In this document: piece after piece, positions 19,734-28,648 of the stretch
Layout of the letters: each line of letters begins with the position of its first letter
Position numbering within the stretch: the stretch's first letter is position 1
Origin: Candidatus Binataceae bacterium
GTDB taxonomy: Bacteria; Desulfobacterota; Binatia; Binatales; Binataceae
Assembly (NCBI GenBank): GCA_036495685.1
Contig: DASXMJ010000007.1
Location: 1 to 55,337 of the forward strand
DNA length: 55,337 nucleotides
Reading direction: 5' to 3'
Notes under the pieces: model-generated
What the model saw: only the letters and a program-made list of their open reading frames with translations
Databases searched by the model: none
What the model was told of the DNA's origin: nothing
Program-made: the position numbers and the translations under genes

Positions 19734-21041
19734 ATGAGTTCACCAGTACAGGCGGTCGGGCTTGATTTCGGCACGACCAACAGCGCGATCGCGATCATCG
19801 GAAGCAACGGCGCACCACGGCTCGCGCGCTTCCGGAACGCGGCGGTCGATGCTTACGATGCGGAAACCTTTCGATCGATTCTGTTTTTCGAGGCAACCGA
19901 AGAGACCGGCGGAACCGAATCCGCACTGTCGGTTGGCAATGAGGCGATTCGCCGCTACCTGGCCGCGGCCGGGAACGGTCGGCTGATTCAGTCGCTCAAG
20001 TCATTCCTCGCGGTACGCAGCTTCGAATCCACCGATATCATGGGCGAAGATTATTCGCTGGGCGATCTGATCGCTCCAATTCTCGTCGATCTGCGCAACG
20101 CCGCGGAAGCGCAGTTCGGACCGCTGCCGGCGCGGGTGGTAGTCGGAAGGCCGGTGCACTTTTCGGACGCGCGTACCGACGACGACGACGGGTTCGCCCA
20201 GGCGCGCCTAGACGTTGCGGTTCGGCGTGCGGGATGGGACGACATAATTTTCGAGTACGAACCGGTCGCCGCGGCCTATGACTACGCGAGCAGAATCACG
20301 CGCGACCAGCTTGTCCTGATCGGAGACTTCGGCGGCGGAACCAGCGACTTCTCGATTCTCCGACTCAGACCACCCGGCGCCGCGCGGGACCCACGCTACG
20401 AGATTCTCGGCAACGACGGTGTCGCCACCGCCGGGGACGCCTTCGATGGACGGATGATGCATCATGTCGTCGCGCCGGCGCTCGGCCGCGGGTCGCGGCA
20501 CCGGTCGCCCTACGGGATGGTTCTGCCGGTGCCAACCTGGCCATACTCCAAGCTGGAGCGCTGGCATCACCTGTCGCTGCTGAAAAACCCGTCCACTCTC
20601 TCTCGCCTGCGCGCGCTGCAGCGCGACGCAATCGAGCCGGCGAAAATAGCGGCGTTGCTGCATGTGGTGGACAGCGACCTCGGCTACTACCTGTTTCGCT
20701 CGGTCGAGAAAACCAAGGTTGAGCTGTCAGCGTCAGAGTCGACGGAGTTCGCCTTTTCCGATCCACCGACGGAAATCAGCCGGGTCGTGGGACGGCGGGA
20801 ATTCGAGGTGTGGGTTGCGTCTCAACTGCTGGAAATCGAACGCTGCGTCGCTCGCCTGATGACGGCAGCGGCTCTTTCTCCAGAGCAGATCGACAGTGTG
20901 TTCCTGACCGGAGGTTCCTCGTTCGTGCCCGCGGTGCGCAGAATTTTCAGTCTTCGATTCGGTGCAGAGAAGATTCAGCTGGGCAATGAGTTCACCTCGG
21001 TGGCACGCGGCCTCGCTCTGCGCGCCCTGCAATTGGGCTAG
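19734..21041 (+). CDS. Hsp70-family protein, YegD-like, without substrate-binding domain
   Basis: A 435-residue actin-fold ATPase. Phosphate-binding motif 1 is VGLDFGTTNSAIAI at the N-terminus, phosphate 2 is IGDFGGGTSDFSIL, and the adenosine motif is VFLTGGSSFVPAVRR near the C-terminus. The protein stops just after the nucleotide-binding domain; no beta-sandwich substrate domain or EEVD tail follows. That matches E. coli YegD, a DnaK-related protein of unknown role. The ATG at 19734 is chosen because GGGGAG lies 8 nt upstream; earlier ATGs in the same frame would add a non-family extension. There is no J-protein or GrpE nearby. Confidence 0.87.
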   Translation: MSSPVQAVGLDFGTTNSAIAIIGSNGAPRLARFRNAAVDAYDAETFRSILFFEATEETGGTESALSVGNEAIRRYLAAAGNGRLIQSLKSFLAVRSFESTDIMGEDYSLGDLIAPILVDLRNAAEAQFGPLPARVVVGRPVHFSDARTDDDDGFAQARLDVAVRRAGWDDIIFEYEPVAAAYDYASRITRDQLVLIGDFGGGTSDFSILRLRPPGAARDPRYEILGNDGVATAGDAFDGRMMHHVVAPALGRGSRHRSPYGMVLPVPTWPYSKLERWHHLSLLKNPSTLSRLRALQRDAIEPAKIAALLHVVDSDLGYYLFRSVEKTKVELSASESTEFAFSDPPTEISRVVGRREFEVWVASQLLEIERCVARLMTAAALSPEQIDSVFLTGGSSFVPAVRRIFSLRFGAEKIQLGNEFTSVARGLALRALQLG

Positions 21042-21150
21042 CGCCACGCCACCGCCGCGCTCTCCTCGTTGTTGCGGACCGTCCGCTCAGGTTGTCAACT
21101 GGTAGAGCGAGACAGCGACAGACATCGCTTCTTCACAGTCCGGGCTCGAG

Positions 21151-21903
21151 CTAAACGACGGCGCGCGGGTATTCCTTGCTTAAATCCGGAAGATCGAGGC
21201 CGAGCTGCTCGCAGCGTTTCTCGATCATCGCAAGAAACAGGTCGGCGAGTTCCTGGTTGTCGCGGCTTTTCAATCCGTAGCGGAGGCAATCATAGGTGAA
21301 ACCGCTCCCGGGGGGTCCGAAGAAATTGACCGCGCGCGGGAGCCATTCGCGCAGCGCCGCGTTGACGCTTTCGGGGCCGAAGCGGGCGACCGCGCGCCCG
21401 AGCTGTTCGGTCGCGAATACATCGTGGTCGGCTTCCTCTTCGAGAATTATTTCGGCCGCTTCGGCGTGCGGCGCGTAGCTGGAGTCGCGATAGTTCACGC
21501 CGATCATAACCAGCCCGGTGACGTCGAGCGCGATCGATGCCATGAGCAGGTCGAGCTCGCCTTCCGCCTCCTGTGCGAAATACATCGGGGCTTCGAAAGA
21601 CGGCGACTTGACCAGCATCGTCATCGTACGATCGGCCTGCTTCTCGCTGATGCCCAGCACGTCGAGTAGGCGATAGATCAAGCGCGCGTGCTTGTGTTCC
21701 TCGTGATAGTTCTTCTCGATCACCTGGCGCAGGGTCGGATTGTCGACGGTCTGGAGTGCGCGATGGTAGCCAAGCGCCGTGAGCTTCTCCGCCATGGCAT
21801 GTGCGGCGAGCAGCCGGGTCAGGACCCGTCGGTAGTTCGGATCGATCCGGGCGACATCGCTGGCGTGCAACGATCGCGGTGCAAACTCACGCCTGGTCGG
21901 CAT
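21151..21903 (-). CDS. Ferritin-like diiron protein related to PaaA/PaaC
   Basis: A 250-residue all-helical protein of the phenylacetyl-CoA epoxidase catalytic-subunit superfamily (PF05138). Candidate iron ligands are the E-x-x-H of EKNYHEEHKHARL, the Glu of EAEGELDLLMASIALD and the EEEADHD segment. Canonical PaaA works in a PaaABCE complex that epoxidises phenylacetyl-CoA; no PaaB, PaaC, PaaD or PaaE partner is encoded here. It lies 10 nt downstream of two hot-dog hydratase genes on the same strand, suggesting a linked reaction on an acyl-CoA. Whether both irons are bound needs structure prediction. Confidence 0.8.
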   Translation of the reverse strand: MPTRREFAPRSLHASDVARIDPNYRRVLTRLLAAHAMAEKLTALGYHRALQTVDNPTLRQVIEKNYHEEHKHARLIYRLLDVLGISEKQADRTMTMLVKSPSFEAPMYFAQEAEGELDLLMASIALDVTGLVMIGVNYRDSSYAPHAEAAEIILEEEADHDVFATEQLGRAVARFGPESVNAALREWLPRAVNFFGPPGSGFTYDCLRYGLKSRDNQELADLFLAMIEKRCEQLGLDLPDLSKEYPRAVV

Positions 21904-21913
21904 GTTCCATACT

Positions 21914-22351
21914 TCAGTGAGTGTGCCGGGCCGGCAAGATCACGGTGGCCGAACCCGGCGTGGTTTTCTCGCCCTTGGCGTTTTCCAGCCAGATCTCGCA
22001 ATCGACCAGGTGCTGATCCTTGTCATGGTACTTCTTGATGACCCTGCCGCGGCACACCACCTTCGCGCCGGGCTGATCCATCCCGCGATACTGCACCGAC
22101 AGCTTCCGCAGCCAACCCTCGGGTCCCGCAAAATCGGTCATGAGCTGGGCGAGAAAGCCGTTCTTGAGCGCGCCGTGCAGAATGACCCCGGGCAGCTTGT
22201 TGGCCAGCGCGAAATCCTTGTCGTAGTGGATCTGGTAGAAGTCGCCCGAGGCACCGGCATACTTCACGAGTTGCTGGGTAGTCGGATTTTTCTCCAGCGG
22301 TCCGATCTCGGTTCCGACTTCGACGTCATCGAAATAGATCTGGTGGGCCAT
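21914..22351 (-). CDS. MaoC-like (hot-dog) hydratase subunit
   Basis: A 145-residue single hot-dog protein. The hydratase-2 region reads YAGASGDFYQIHYDKDFA, where family members have a catalytic Asp and His around D-x-x-x-x-H. It continues with LPGVILHGALKNGFLAQLMTDFAG and the strand KVVCRGRVIKKY. Such small MaoC proteins pair with an N-terminal-type partner, as in HadA/HadB (3R)-hydroxyacyl-ACP dehydratases. The partner is the gene 23 nt upstream. A GAGGAGG lies about 12 nt before the ATG. Confidence 0.85.
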   Translation of the reverse strand: MAHQIYFDDVEVGTEIGPLEKNPTTQQLVKYAGASGDFYQIHYDKDFALANKLPGVILHGALKNGFLAQLMTDFAGPEGWLRKLSVQYRGMDQPGAKVVCRGRVIKKYHDKDQHLVDCEIWLENAKGEKTTPGSATVILPARHTH

Positions 22352-22374
22352 GGTTTGCTAAAGCCTCCTCGCGG

Positions 22375-22830
22375 CTAGTACCGAATGCCGGTTGAGCGCT
22401 GCGTCGCGCACAGTTCGCCGAACTGGTTGGTGTAGGTCGTTTCCATGGTGATGAATACCATCGCACCGAGCCGTCCCTCAGATTCGCGCAGGTCGGCAAG
22501 CCTGGTCTGGACGGTGATTCGATCGCCGGCGCGAATCGGGTGGAAGTATTCCCAATCCGAACCGCCATCGAGACCGCGGAACGAGGTTCCCAGCGCGCCG
22601 ATGCGGACGTCCGGGATTGGCGAGCCCATCGACCGGCAAAAGGTGGGTGGCGCGATAATTCCACCGAAGCGGGATGCGCGGGCGCGATGCTCATCGTTAA
22701 ACAGGGGATTCGAATCTCCTATCGCCTCCGCAAACCGGCGAATGGCACCGCGTTCGACCTCGTAAGTGCGCGGTTCTCCGGACCTGCCCACCTGCTTGAG
22801 TGACTCTTCGTCGAGAATTTTGTTGGCCAT
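22375..22830 (-). CDS. MaoC N-terminal-type (FAS1-like) dehydratase subunit
   Basis: A 151-residue hot-dog protein of the MaoC_dehydrat_N family. It reads YEVERGAIRRFAEAIGDSNPLFND, then RFGGIIAPPTFCRSM and EYFHPIRAGDRITVQTRLADLRE. It lacks the catalytic Asp/His pair typical of its downstream partner, which fits the structural/substrate-binding half of a heterodimeric (R)-specific hydratase. I chose the ATG at 22830 (MANKILDEE) because the 15 extra residues upstream look non-coding. It leads a three-gene cluster with the second hot-dog gene and the PaaA-like gene. Confidence 0.85.
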   Translation of the reverse strand: MANKILDEESLKQVGRSGEPRTYEVERGAIRRFAEAIGDSNPLFNDEHRARASRFGGIIAPPTFCRSMGSPIPDVRIGALGTSFRGLDGGSDWEYFHPIRAGDRITVQTRLADLRESEGRLGAMVFITMETTYTNQFGELCATQRSTGIRY

Positions 22831-22966
22831 CAGCTTGAGATCCTTACTCGTGGAATGACTTCTCCTTATTACCACAGCAGCGCGGAGCCGTTAATCGAAT
22901 TGGCCAAGAGTACCGGCGTGGGCCTATGATCGGGAAGCACCCGCTGCCTCAAGGAGGTGGTTTGCG

Positions 22967-23254
22967 ATGGCCAAATTGAGCGATGTGGAAGTAACCGAAC
23001 AGCTGAAAGCGCTGCCCGGATGGGAGCGGCACGAGGACTCGATCCGCAAGCTGTTTCGCTTCAAGGAATTCATGGATGGAATCAAATTCCTGAACCGGGT
23101 TGCGGAAAAAGCCGAAGCCGCCGACCATCACCCCGACGTGACCATCAACTACACGCGCGTGACGATGACCTGCTCGACCCACGACCAGGGCGGCATCACG
23201 GAAAAGGATTTCAAGCTGGCGAAGGAAATAGAACAGGAAGCCAAGAAAGCTTAA
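22967..23254 (+). CDS. phhB: 4a-hydroxytetrahydrobiopterin dehydratase (pterin carbinolamine dehydratase)
   Basis: A 95-residue protein with the PCD/DCoH fold signature: LPGWERHEDSIRKLFRFKEF, NRVAEKAEAADHHPDVTINYTRVT, and a closing THDQGGITEKDFKLAKEIE. The catalytic motif E-x-x-x-H-H-P is complete (EAADHHPD). It dehydrates 4a-hydroxytetrahydropterin after aromatic hydroxylation; related proteins occur in genomes without phenylalanine hydroxylase and may help molybdopterin or folate salvage. The ribosome site AAGGAGGTG is near perfect. It is transcribed alone, divergent from the hot-dog operon and convergent with the kinase gene. Confidence 0.93.
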   Translation: MAKLSDVEVTEQLKALPGWERHEDSIRKLFRFKEFMDGIKFLNRVAEKAEAADHHPDVTINYTRVTMTCSTHDQGGITEKDFKLAKEIEQEAKKA

Positions 23255-23342
23255 GCGATTCCCCGGGTTACCGCGCATTCACGGATTTCCGGGTGGGGCA
23301 CAGGTTCCAATCCGCGTGCCTGCCCAATCCGCGGGGACTCGC

Positions 23343-24026
23343 TCATGACTTCCTCGGCACGAAGTGCTGGGTGCCCTCGCCGGCGTGGTTGATCTCGCGG
23401 ACCAGGTCGGCGAGGTCTTCTGGGTTGGCCACGAAGTCGATGTCCGAGGTGTCCACGACCAGCAGCGGCGCCTCGTCGTAGTAAAAGAAGAAATCGCGAT
23501 ACGCGGCCGAGACGCGCTCCAGGTACTCGAAGCTGATGTCGCGTTCGAAATCGCGGTTGCGCTTGCGCAGACGCTCGGCCAACACTTCGACCCGTGCGCG
23601 CACGTAGACCACCAGGTCCGGCTTCGCCATCTCCGCGTTGAGCAGCTGATAGACGCCCTCGTAGAGCTTCAGCTCGTCGGGAGCGAGGTTCAAGGTCGCG
23701 AAAATCCGATCCTTGGCGAACAGGTAGTCCGCGACGGTCATCTGTGAGAACAGATCCTGCTGGGAAAGTTCCCGCTGCTGGTTGTAGCGGGTCAGGAGGA
23801 AGTAGAGCTGCGCCGGAAAAGAGTACTTGTCGGGGTCTTCGTAAAACCGCGAGATAAATGGATTGTTGTCGGAATCTTCCAGCACCAGACGCGCGTTGAG
23901 CTCCTGGCCGAGCGCCTGGGCGAGCGTGGTTTTCCCCACCCCGATAGGCCCTTCGACGGCCAGGTAGCTGCGTCGGCGCAGAACGATTGGCTTCTGTTTC
24001 GGCGGCTGTGCGCTGCCGAGCCGCAG
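23343..24026 (-). CDS. Deoxynucleoside kinase, apparently with a CTG start
   Basis: A dNK-family kinase. The P-loop YLAVEGPIGVGKTT, the LEDSDNNPF region, the QLYFLLTRYNQQ substrate helix, DYLFAKDRIFA and the lid RKRNRDFERD are all present. It phosphorylates deoxynucleosides for salvage. No ATG, GTG or TTG occurs in this frame between an upstream in-frame TGA and the P-loop. The only standard codon is the GTG inside the P-loop itself (23937-23939), which would remove Walker A. The best start is CTG at 24024-24026, nine nt after GGAAGG, giving 227 residues. A frameshift or base error near 23990-24060 is the alternative. It follows the TPR lipoprotein gene by 37 nt. Confidence 0.78.
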   Translation of the reverse strand: MRLGSAQPPKQKPIVLRRRSYLAVEGPIGVGKTTLAQALGQELNARLVLEDSDNNPFISRFYEDPDKYSFPAQLYFLLTRYNQQRELSQQDLFSQMTVADYLFAKDRIFATLNLAPDELKLYEGVYQLLNAEMAKPDLVVYVRARVEVLAERLRKRNRDFERDISFEYLERVSAAYRDFFFYYDEAPLLVVDTSDIDFVANPEDLADLVREINHAGEGTQHFVPRKS

Positions 24027-24063
24027 GGACCCCGTCCTTCCGGAGCGGCGGGGCTTTCTGCGG

Positions 24064-24924
24064 CTAGCCCTTGCGATGGCGCTTGGCCTCGTCGCGCAGC
24101 TTCTTCACGTCGGCGTCGGGTGCACCCGCTCGTTCCTCTAGGTCGGCGGCGGTATCGTAGTCGGGCGGCGTGCGCCGCAGGTAGACCTGCGCGAGTTCCA
24201 GGTTGGCGCTCTTGTTGTCGGGATCGACGGTGAGCACGTCGTTGAGAAGCTTGAAGGTCGCATCCGGCATACCGCCATCCTTGGCGGCTTCGTTGGCGGA
24301 GTGCAGCACTGCATCGGCACCCGGGTCCAGGGTATGTGCCTGGCTGGCCTCGGCCATCAGCATGTAGCCGCGGATGGCCTCCTCGTAGCTCTTGATCGCG
24401 TCCTGGTACTTTTTGTCCTTAACCTGCTGGTCGGCTTGCTGCACAATGATGGGAATGGCCTGCTTGATGTAACCGATGGTCTTGTCGCGCAGGTACTTGC
24501 TCTTGCTGGCCATCAAAGCGTCCTTGAGCGCGCGCATGCCGCCTTCGGCATCGCCGGACTTAACCTGATCGACGGCCTTGTTGGCGTTGTTGACCATCTC
24601 CTGGATCGCGCGGTACATCCGCGCTTTTTGCATGATCTTTTGATCGCTCGGGTCCAGCGCCGATGCGGCTTCGTACTCCTTGGCCGCGCCGTCCTGATCG
24701 CCGAGGAATTCGTCGATGTGCGCGAGCGATTTGTGCGCATCGACATTGTTGGGGTCGGCCTGAATCGCGAGTTGGAGTTCCTTCTGAGCCCCTTCCAGGT
24801 CGCGCTTCTCGAAGAGATCTTCGGCCTTGTACAGATGTTTCTTGGTTTCGGATTGGCAGCCGCCGAGCAACGGTATCGCAAACAATATCGGGATGATCAG
24901 CGCATGCGCGATCGCTCTTCGCAT
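24064..24924 (-). CDS. TPR-repeat lipoprotein
   Basis: A 286-residue lipoprotein. The signal peptide is basic MRRAIAHALIIP, then hydrophobic, ending in the lipobox LLGGC with the modified Cys at residue 23. The mature protein has TPR units: YKAEDLFEKRDLEGAQKELQ, HKSLAHIDEFLGDQDGAAKE, YQDAIKSYEEAI and LLNDVLTVDPDNKSANLELA. Most repeats fit helical scaffold proteins of the outer membrane inner leaflet, for example for envelope complexes. The C-terminus is Lys/Arg-rich. The gene lies upstream of the deoxynucleoside kinase and shares its strand; the functional link is unclear. Confidence 0.85.
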   Translation of the reverse strand: MRRAIAHALIIPILFAIPLLGGCQSETKKHLYKAEDLFEKRDLEGAQKELQLAIQADPNNVDAHKSLAHIDEFLGDQDGAAKEYEAASALDPSDQKIMQKARMYRAIQEMVNNANKAVDQVKSGDAEGGMRALKDALMASKSKYLRDKTIGYIKQAIPIIVQQADQQVKDKKYQDAIKSYEEAIRGYMLMAEASQAHTLDPGADAVLHSANEAAKDGGMPDATFKLLNDVLTVDPDNKSANLELAQVYLRRTPPDYDTAADLEERAGAPDADVKKLRDEAKRHRKG

Positions 24925-25109
24925 CTGGGCTCTTCCTTATTTGGGTTTGGCGGGTCGCCGCCCGATGAGTTTTCGGGCAAGCTCAAGGAATTGTCAAGGC
25001 AAACTACCGCGTCCGCGCAATAGCAGAAGCACCCGCACGTAGCCCGGTGAGCGAAGCGCGCTTTAAACCCTGTGACCTTGGACGCCCGCGAGGAATCCTA
25101 CACCGGAGC

Positions 25110-26051
25110 TCAGTCAGCGGACATGGGAAGCGGGAAGTGAACCCGCTCTTTAGCTACGCTCAGCAGTTCGACCTGGGCACCGCGATCGGCGAAGGCCCCG
25201 ATAATCTCCTCGACCAGCCACTCGGGGGACGATGCGCTTGCGGTAAGGCCGAGCGCCTTCACCCCTTCAAGCATGGTGGGTTCGACGTCGGCCATGGAGT
25301 CGACCAGGAATGCGCGGGCGCCGCGCTGGCGCGCAACTTCGACCAGCCGATTGGCGTTCGAGCTTTGGCGGGAGCCGACCACCAGCACCACGTCGCTGAC
25401 CGCGACCAGCTCCTTGACCGCGTTCTGACGGTTCTGGGTCGCGTAGCAGATATCGTCGGTCTTGGGCGTCAGTAGCGCCGGGAATCGCTCCTTCAGCGTG
25501 TCCATGATGTCGCGAGTGTCGTCGACGCTGAGCGTCGTCTGGGTTACCGCGGCGATGCGTTCCGGGTCCGAAACTTCGAGCGCCCGCGCTTCCTCGACGC
25601 GGCCCACCAGCACCACTTTGCCGGGCGCGACTCCGAGCGTGCCCTTCACTTCTTCATGACCAGCGTGCCCGACCAAAATTACGGTGCGACCCTCGTTGGC
25701 GTAACGCTCAACTTCGAGATGAACCTTCGTGACCAACGGACAGGTCGCGTCGATTACCCGCAGGCTGCGATCCTTCGCGCGATCCCATTCACTGGGCGCC
25801 ACGCCGTGGGCACTGAAGATCACGCGCTGTCCCTCGGGCACCTGGTCCAGACTCTCGACAAATATGGCTCCTTCCTTCTCCAGCGCTTCGAGCACGAAAC
25901 GGTTGTGTACAATCTGATGGCGTACGTAGAGCGGGCGGCCATAGGCGCGCAACGCGCTGCGCACGGCCTCGACCGCGCGGTCCACGCCCGCGCAAAAGCC
26001 GCGCGGCTCGGCGAGAATGATCTTCTCGATTGAGCTCTGGTCGGGAGACAT
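25110..26051 (-). CDS. ispH: 4-hydroxy-3-methylbut-2-enyl diphosphate reductase
   Basis: A 313-residue iron-sulfur enzyme of the non-mevalonate (MEP) isoprenoid pathway, converting HMBPP to IPP and DMAPP. The three cluster cysteines are C20 (EPRGFCAGV), C104 (IDATCPLV) and C202 (DDICYATQNRQ). Substrate-binding motifs HQIVHN, FSAHGV, GHAGHEEVKGT and GSRQSSNANRL are intact. Length is normal for the family. No ribosome site is obvious before the ATG. The gene stands alone between non-coding gaps of about 170-185 bases. Confidence 0.97.
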   Translation of the reverse strand: MSPDQSSIEKIILAEPRGFCAGVDRAVEAVRSALRAYGRPLYVRHQIVHNRFVLEALEKEGAIFVESLDQVPEGQRVIFSAHGVAPSEWDRAKDRSLRVIDATCPLVTKVHLEVERYANEGRTVILVGHAGHEEVKGTLGVAPGKVVLVGRVEEARALEVSDPERIAAVTQTTLSVDDTRDIMDTLKERFPALLTPKTDDICYATQNRQNAVKELVAVSDVVLVVGSRQSSNANRLVEVARQRGARAFLVDSMADVEPTMLEGVKALGLTASASSPEWLVEEIIGAFADRGAQVELLSVAKERVHFPLPMSAD

Positions 26052-26220
26052 CGATTCAAAATATCCAGCCCTGTCCGCTCGGTCAACTCAACCACCGTAA
26101 GCGGGGCGCGGTATGGTCATCACTCCCCCGAGAGATCCCGAGCGGCGGGCTGCGATAAGCTGACGTCGCGCCTGCTCAGCGAACCTACATCAATTTCAAC
26201 TCTCGAGTTCTGAATCCGGT

Positions 26221-28635
26221 CTAACCCGCTCGCGGTGCAACGCGATGGCGCCCCGCGGCCAGGCGCCCACCCGCGAGTGGCGCGTCGTCGCACCGCAAGT
26301 ACCCGACTATCCCCGGGGGAATCACTATCTCTCCGCCGCGCTCCCTATCGAGGGTTACCTCGATGAATCCCCGGGGCGTCGGTACTGCACCCTCGAGGTG
26401 GCTTAGAGAACCGAACCACGGCGCGATCTCAGCTTCGGCGTAGCCGGGCTTTCGCGGTCTGACACCCAGCACGTGGGTGGTCAGGTCGTAGGTGGGCGTC
26501 GCCGACCACGCGTGGCAGCGGCTGCCAGTGCCGGGGCGCGCTTCCCAGTACTCCTCGAAGACGGTGTTGCCGCGTTCGATCTGCGGCCACCATTCGAGGC
26601 ATCGCGATTGCACAAGATCGCGCCGACCGGCGCGAACCATCGCGTCATGTAACAGATGGGAGAAGAACGGTTGTGCCATTACTACGCTCTGCTCGGGATC
26701 GAACCTCACGTGGTCGGCGGGGTTCATTTCGTTGCGCACGTAAGCCATCAGGTTGTCCGAAATAGTAGGTGTCAACACCAGCCGGGATTCATCGAGCACG
26801 TAATCGAACATCCGCTTCCAGCGCTCTGGGGGAGCACATCCGCCAACGATCGCGGCAGCGTTGGTCTGCTGGCTCACGCGGCGGCGCGCGCCACGCGAAT
26901 CGGCCGCGTCGACGTACACGCCGCTGGCCTCATCCCACAGCAGCTCGAAGGCGGTGCGCGTCCGCTCTGCGCGCGAGATCGCATCTACGGCCGCATCCGG
27001 CCTGTCGAGCGCGGCGTACGCGAGTGAGGCGAAATCGTCGAGCGCCGCGGCGTAGAGCGCATCGATGGCGCCGATGACCTCGGCCCGCTCGGTCATGGCC
27101 CAATCGACGAACATCCATCCGGGCATCGCACGGATGAGTCCGTCGGCGGCGCGATAACGTTCGAAGGCCGCCAGGATGTCCACCGCGACGGGAAACAATT
27201 CACGCACCGTGTCGGCATCACCGGAGTATTCGAAATAGCGCGCGAGTGCACGAACCCAGTGCAGCGAGTAGTCGGGGATGGTAGTCGATGCGATCGCGAA
27301 GTCTCCCGCCGCAACCATGCCGAGCAGGCCGTCGGCGCGCTGCGAATGCGCGCAGATGCGCAGATGACGACGCACCAGGCGCCAATCGGTATTGGTTACG
27401 AAGGTGAGCAGCGAATGGATATAGGAATCGCCGAGCCAGGCACGCTGCTCGCGGCCAGGACAGTCAATGAAAGCGTCGGTGGAGCACAGGTCCAGCGTTC
27501 GTGCGCCGACTCGCCAGATTTTGCTCAGGCGAAGATCGTCGCACTCGAACCGTGGCCCCCGGTCACGCGGATAGCGTCGCTCGACGGCGCCGGCCGATTC
27601 GATGCGCGCGTCGCCGCGCGCAACCGCCGCCAGATAGCGGAAACCCACGGCTTCAAATGCTTCCACCAGCTCACGGCCGCGTCCGCCCAGCGCATAACGC
27701 ATCGCGTAAAATCGCGGCGCGACCTCGACCGTGCCGTCGGGGCGAAGGTCCTCGCCCACGTAGACATCGACCACGGACCCGATGGGGCCGCTGACTTCGA
27801 GTGACGGCGTCGCCAGCGTCGCTCCGCCGGCATCATAGATGATCATCCGGTCACGACCGCCCGCGCTCGGCGCCGGAAGAGCATCGGCCGGATCGTCCGC
27901 CGCATTTTCGGCGACCTCGACTCGTTTAAGTTCCACGAGTTCGATCGGAATCGCCGTCAACGGTGCAATTTCTGCGGCCTCCGGCGCGGTGAACGGCTCC
28001 ACCGGAATCTGCATACGGTTCCAGGAAAAGGTGCGAGCGGAAAGCTCCGCCGCCCTGGCCCATCCGGAATCGTCGAAATCGGGTTGATTCCATCGCTCGG
28101 GAACCTTGCTTCCGTCGAGAATTTCGTTGGGTACCTGCGAAAGCCCGGGCGCCGGCTTCGGATGCTGGCGATAGGGCGCCACGTGGCCTTTCCAGAACTG
28201 ATCCGACACCACCCCGATTTGCGGAGCCTCGAAAGCGAACGAGCCGAACCCTATCTGAAAGCTCGGCGGAGCGGGAATCCACCAGGGCACCGCAGCGCCG
28301 TAGAATCTGACCAGCGCGGCAATCGCGTTACGGCCACTACGCAAGTGCGTGGCCAGATCCAGTTCCAACCAGGCCAACCGGACCGGGTTCGACCGCGCCG
28401 GACCGCGGCCCACCTCGCTTCCGTTGACATAGAGGATGAAGCGCGAGTCCGCGGTAACCCGGGCGGGCACCGAATCAGGAACCACGCCGAGCTCAAGGAC
28501 CCGGCGCAGGTAGCAGAAGCGGTTCCTGATGTCGCGCGAGGGATACGACTCGCCGACCATCTGCCGTTCGCGGTGCAGCGAATCCGCCGCCCAGATCCAG
28601 TGCGCGTTCCATACGATCGGCCATTGCGATGCCAT
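26221..28635 (-). CDS. GH78 alpha-L-rhamnosidase-like glycoside hydrolase
   Basis: An 804-residue protein. The N-terminal half has beta-sandwich domains with galactose-binding-like character (ARVTADSRFILYVNGSEVGRGPA), then the (alpha/alpha)6 barrel. The GH78 signature reads FIDCPGREQRAWLGDS, where the family has DCPxRdERxGWxGD, so the conserved acid residues are kept. The C-terminal jelly roll includes GAVPTPRGFIEVTLDRE. There is no signal peptide, so it would act in the cytosol on imported rhamnosides. ATG 28635 is preferred over 28674, which would overlap the upstream acyl-CoA dehydrogenase by 26 nt. It is the last gene of a four-gene catabolic operon. An unusual sister specificity is possible. 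Confidence 0.85.
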   Translation of the reverse strand: MASQWPIVWNAHWIWAADSLHRERQMVGESYPSRDIRNRFCYLRRVLELGVVPDSVPARVTADSRFILYVNGSEVGRGPARSNPVRLAWLELDLATHLRSGRNAIAALVRFYGAAVPWWIPAPPSFQIGFGSFAFEAPQIGVVSDQFWKGHVAPYRQHPKPAPGLSQVPNEILDGSKVPERWNQPDFDDSGWARAAELSARTFSWNRMQIPVEPFTAPEAAEIAPLTAIPIELVELKRVEVAENAADDPADALPAPSAGGRDRMIIYDAGGATLATPSLEVSGPIGSVVDVYVGEDLRPDGTVEVAPRFYAMRYALGGRGRELVEAFEAVGFRYLAAVARGDARIESAGAVERRYPRDRGPRFECDDLRLSKIWRVGARTLDLCSTDAFIDCPGREQRAWLGDSYIHSLLTFVTNTDWRLVRRHLRICAHSQRADGLLGMVAAGDFAIASTTIPDYSLHWVRALARYFEYSGDADTVRELFPVAVDILAAFERYRAADGLIRAMPGWMFVDWAMTERAEVIGAIDALYAAALDDFASLAYAALDRPDAAVDAISRAERTRTAFELLWDEASGVYVDAADSRGARRRVSQQTNAAAIVGGCAPPERWKRMFDYVLDESRLVLTPTISDNLMAYVRNEMNPADHVRFDPEQSVVMAQPFFSHLLHDAMVRAGRRDLVQSRCLEWWPQIERGNTVFEEYWEARPGTGSRCHAWSATPTYDLTTHVLGVRPRKPGYAEAEIAPWFGSLSHLEGAVPTPRGFIEVTLDRERGGEIVIPPGIVGYLRCDDAPLAGGRLAAGRHRVAPRAG

Positions 28636-28648
28636 CGCGCCGCCGAAC

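Noticed and set aside
21076..21140. A tRNA-like GCTC...GGTAGAGC segment after the Hsp70 gene
   Set aside because: The loop between the D-stem halves is too long and no anticodon arm or TTC-containing T-arm follows.
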